A stretch of 18,127 bases of DNA from an uncultured Bacteroides sp. (GTDB lineage: Bacteria > Bacteroidota > Bacteroidia > Bacteroidales > Bacteroidaceae), in NCBI GenBank assembly GCA_900557355.1, contig USSR01000052.1, forward strand, positions 1-18,127, in the 5' to 3' direction. The notes below the pieces were generated by a model that had not been told where the DNA came from, ran no database searches, and saw only the letters and a program-made list of their open reading frames with translations. Both the position numbers and the translations under genes were made by a program. Numbering within the stretch: the first letter of the stretch is position 1; each line of letters starts with the position of its first letter. This document shows, one piece after another, positions 15,797-18,127 of this stretch.

Positions 15797-18127
15797 ATGA
15801 AAAAAATAATTCTAACCAGCATCTTACTTTTGTTGTATGGAACACTTCTTCCGGCACAAGAAATCGAACAAAATGTAGAAGAACGGCTACAAGCTTTCTT
15901 TAAAGAATATACCACCAATACGATAAATATAGGTACTTGCAAGTTGGACAGTTTCCGTATCGACTTCCGAAAAAAGAGGTTGCTCATCTATACAAACGAA
16001 CGCTTTGCCTACCAGCCCTTACGACCAGTAACAGTAGATGCCATTTATCGGCATTTGGGACAAATCTTGCCAGGACCGGTAAGTTATTTCAAAATAACCC
16101 TTTTTGCAAACGGACGAAGCATTGAAGACTTCATTCCAAATCTTTACCGGAAAGGGAAGGAAGACAAAACACGTCTATTTAATAAGCTGGAATACAAAAG
16201 CAATCCGTGGGTAACCCGCATCTCACGTCCATACGAAATTACCCGTGGATTGGAAAGAAGACATATCGCCCTTTGGCAAAGTCATGGAAAATATTATATC
16301 AACGACAAAAATACATGGGGATGGCAACGTCCACGCCTGTTTTGTACAACAGAAGACCAGTTCACACAATCATTCATTTTACCCTACCTCATACCCATGC
16401 TGGAAAATGCCGGAGCCAATGTATTCACCCCCCGTGAACGGGATACACAAAAACAGGAAGTCATCGTCGACAATGACGGAAGCCTGAATGGATATGGCGG
16501 ACAAGGCTCCCTCTATTTAGAAGTCAAAAGCCGGAAAGCACGTTGGCAACAGACAAACCAACCAGGATTTGCCCAACAGAAAAGAGTATATCAAGATAAC
16601 GAAAATCCTTTCATTACCGGGACAGCCCGCTATGCCCAAACCGAAAAGAAAAAGGACAAGGCTTTTGTCGAATGGGTGCCTGACATTCCTGAAACGGGGG
16701 AATATGCCGTATATGTGTCTTATCAAACTCTGCCAAACAGTGTAAGCGATGCCAAATATCTCGTATTTCACAACGGAGGTGTCACTGAATTCAAAGTGAA
16801 CCAACAAATCGGAGGAGGCACCTGGGTATATCTTGGAACATTTGCTTTTGATAAAGGCAAAAACGATTACGGCATGGTAGTACTAAGTAATGAAAGCAAA
16901 GAAAAAGGCGTTGTCTGTGCCGATGCCGTACGTTTTGGTGGAGGAATGGGAAATATCGCACGTGGTGGAGAAACCAGCGGACTACCCCGATATCTGGAAG
17001 GCTCCCGCTATTTTGCACAATGGGCAGGTATGCCCTACCCCGTTTATAGTGGACGTGAAGGGAAAGATGATATGTCCGATGATATAAACTCTCGTTCCAA
17101 AATGATTAATTATCTGTCGGGAGGTTCCATCTTCAACCCAGAAGAGCAAGGACTGGGAGTACCCTTCGAAATGGCAATGGCATTACACAGCGATGCCGGT
17201 ACCAGCAAAGAAGACAAAATTGTCGGAACACTCGGCATCTATACTACCAAATTCAATAAAGGATTGCTTGCTGGTGGTACCAATCGGTATGCCTCGCGTG
17301 ACCTTTCCGATATCATACTCACCCAACTCCAGCGGGATATCCGCTCCAACTATGCCATAGACTGGACACGCCGTAGCTTATGGGACCGTAATTATAGTGA
17401 AACCCGCCTTCCGGCAGTGCCTTCTACTATCATCGAACTGCTTTCACATCAGAACTTTGCCGATATGCGCCTCGGTCACGACCCCAACTTTAAGTTTACC
17501 GTAGGACGTTCCATTTATAAAGCTATTCTGCAATACCTTTGCAATCAGCATGGCAAGGATTATGTAGTGCAACCACTTCCCGTAAGCAACTTTTCCATCC
17601 GCTTCGGCGATAAAAAGAATACATTGGAACTCTCCTGGAAGGGTGAGGAGGATCAACTGGAACCTACAGCCAAACCACGTGAGTACATTGTTTATACCCG
17701 CATCGGACGCGGAGGATTTGATAATGGCGTACGTGTCAGCAGCCCTTCTTATACAGCCAAAATAGAACCGGGTATTGTCTACTCTTTTAAAGTAACCGCA
17801 GCCAATCGGGGGGGAGAAAGTTTTCCGTCCGAGATTCTTGCTGCTTATAAAGCCAAGAAGGAAAAAGGACGTATACTGATTATCAACGGCTTCGACCGTA
17901 TCAGTGGACCAGCAGTCATCGATACTCCTATTGAAGCCGGATTTGATTTAACAAAAGATCCGGGCGTACCTTATCTATATGACATTTCTCTTTGCGGCGC
18001 TCAAACCGAATTCTCCCGCAAGCAAACGGGAAAGGAGTTGGGACGCAGCAGCGACGAGTGGGAAGGATTAAAAATTGCCGGAAATACCTTCGACTACTCT
18101 TTCATACACGGAAAAGCAATACAGGCA
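15797..18127 (+). CDS. N-acetylmuramoyl-L-alanine amidase-like protein with inserted golvesin-type domain and FN3-like domain (partial)
   Basis: 777 codons are visible and the frame runs off the right edge, so the C-terminus is missing. A signal peptide (MKKIILTSILLLLYGTLLPAQ) directs export. The first part of an Amidase_3-like zinc hydrolase fold is near residues 154-220: HIALWQSHGK (His163), TTEDQ (Glu186) and MLENAGANVFTPRERD. A golvesin C-terminal-like domain (about 262-380; ITGTARYAQ, AVYVSYQTLPNSVSDAKY, GGGTWVYLGTFAFDKG, VCADAVRFGGG) interrupts it. The amidase fold then resumes with DDINSRSKMINYL, ALHSDAG (His464) and STIIELLSHQNFAD (Glu547). An FN3-like domain follows at about 609-690. 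The candidate zinc ligands and catalytic Glu are all present, so the domain may be active on peptidoglycan. Proteins of this layout are sometimes labelled xanthan lyase, which the visible motifs do not support. Its own -7 box and different theme suggest it is a neighbour, not a PUL member. Confidence 0.75.
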   Translation, partial: MKKIILTSILLLLYGTLLPAQEIEQNVEERLQAFFKEYTTNTINIGTCKLDSFRIDFRKKRLLIYTNERFAYQPLRPVTVDAIYRHLGQILPGPVSYFKITLFANGRSIEDFIPNLYRKGKEDKTRLFNKLEYKSNPWVTRISRPYEITRGLERRHIALWQSHGKYYINDKNTWGWQRPRLFCTTEDQFTQSFILPYLIPMLENAGANVFTPRERDTQKQEVIVDNDGSLNGYGGQGSLYLEVKSRKARWQQTNQPGFAQQKRVYQDNENPFITGTARYAQTEKKKDKAFVEWVPDIPETGEYAVYVSYQTLPNSVSDAKYLVFHNGGVTEFKVNQQIGGGTWVYLGTFAFDKGKNDYGMVVLSNESKEKGVVCADAVRFGGGMGNIARGGETSGLPRYLEGSRYFAQWAGMPYPVYSGREGKDDMSDDINSRSKMINYLSGGSIFNPEEQGLGVPFEMAMALHSDAGTSKEDKIVGTLGIYTTKFNKGLLAGGTNRYASRDLSDIILTQLQRDIRSNYAIDWTRRSLWDRNYSETRLPAVPSTIIELLSHQNFADMRLGHDPNFKFTVGRSIYKAILQYLCNQHGKDYVVQPLPVSNFSIRFGDKKNTLELSWKGEEDQLEPTAKPREYIVYTRIGRGGFDNGVRVSSPSYTAKIEPGIVYSFKVTAANRGGESFPSEILAAYKAKKEKGRILIINGFDRISGPAVIDTPIEAGFDLTKDPGVPYLYDISLCGAQTEFSRKQTGKELGRSSDEWEGLKIAGNTFDYSFIHGKAIQA

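Noticed and set aside
15645..15987. Two leftward short frames overlapping the amidase gene start
   Set aside because: They lie antisense to a well-supported signal peptide and coding region, and across the intergenic region.
1..18127. CRISPR array, tRNA or rRNA genes, insertion sequences, phage or transposon genes
   Set aside because: I saw no regularly spaced repeats, cloverleaf-like segments, transposase or integrase motifs, or terminal inverted repeats.

Overview
The window looks like part of a Bacteroides (gut Bacteroidota) chromosome. The evidence is a SusC/SusD pair with surrounding carbohydrate-active enzymes, moderate-to-low GC, Bacteroidota-type promoter boxes (TTTG near -33, TAnnTTTG near -7), and an enzyme carrying a type IX secretion C-terminal domain. 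No species can be named from what is visible. Most of the window (about 180-15381) is one polysaccharide utilization locus (PUL). From 15797 to the right edge lies the start of a separate cell-wall amidase-like gene.

Layout. A leftward two-gene operon (3226 to 180) encodes a secreted heparinase II/III-type lyase followed by a GH88 unsaturated-glucuronyl hydrolase lipoprotein. A 407-bp divergent promoter region separates it from a rightward operon: a SusC-like TonB-dependent transporter (3634-6901), a SusD-like lipoprotein (6914-8824), a clan GH-A-type glycoside hydrolase (8913-11267) and a CE15-type glucuronoyl esterase (11319-12626). A strong two-way terminator (12664-12715) separates this operon from a leftward gene (15381 to 12736). 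That gene is a close paralog of the GH-A enzyme but carries an added T9SS sorting domain. A 415-bp intergenic region follows, then a rightward gene (15797 to beyond the edge) encoding a zinc amidase interrupted by a golvesin-type domain and followed by an FN3-like domain.

How the genes may work together (inference). SusCD would capture a uronic-acid-containing oligosaccharide. CE15 would remove an ester from a glucuronate carboxylate. The lyase would cut next to uronate and leave a 4,5-unsaturated sugar that GH88 removes. The two GH-A enzymes would cut glycosidic bonds. No regulator gene is in the window.

Two observations stand out. (1) The SusC gene has an in-frame TAA in the plug region and a 40-bp diverged duplication near its 3' end. 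The duplication encodes RRKIKHLY twice with mostly different synonymous codons and shifts the frame. Removing 40 bp restores a 1075-codon gene apart from the TAA, so the gene is either a pseudogene/recombination scar or an assembly chimera. (2) A motif of about 20 bp, close to GAAAWCGTTCCCGATGATTT, occurs four times, only in the two long intergenic regions. At two sites the -7 box begins exactly 36 nt after the motif and at a third 37 nt after it, which suggests a dedicated PUL activator site.
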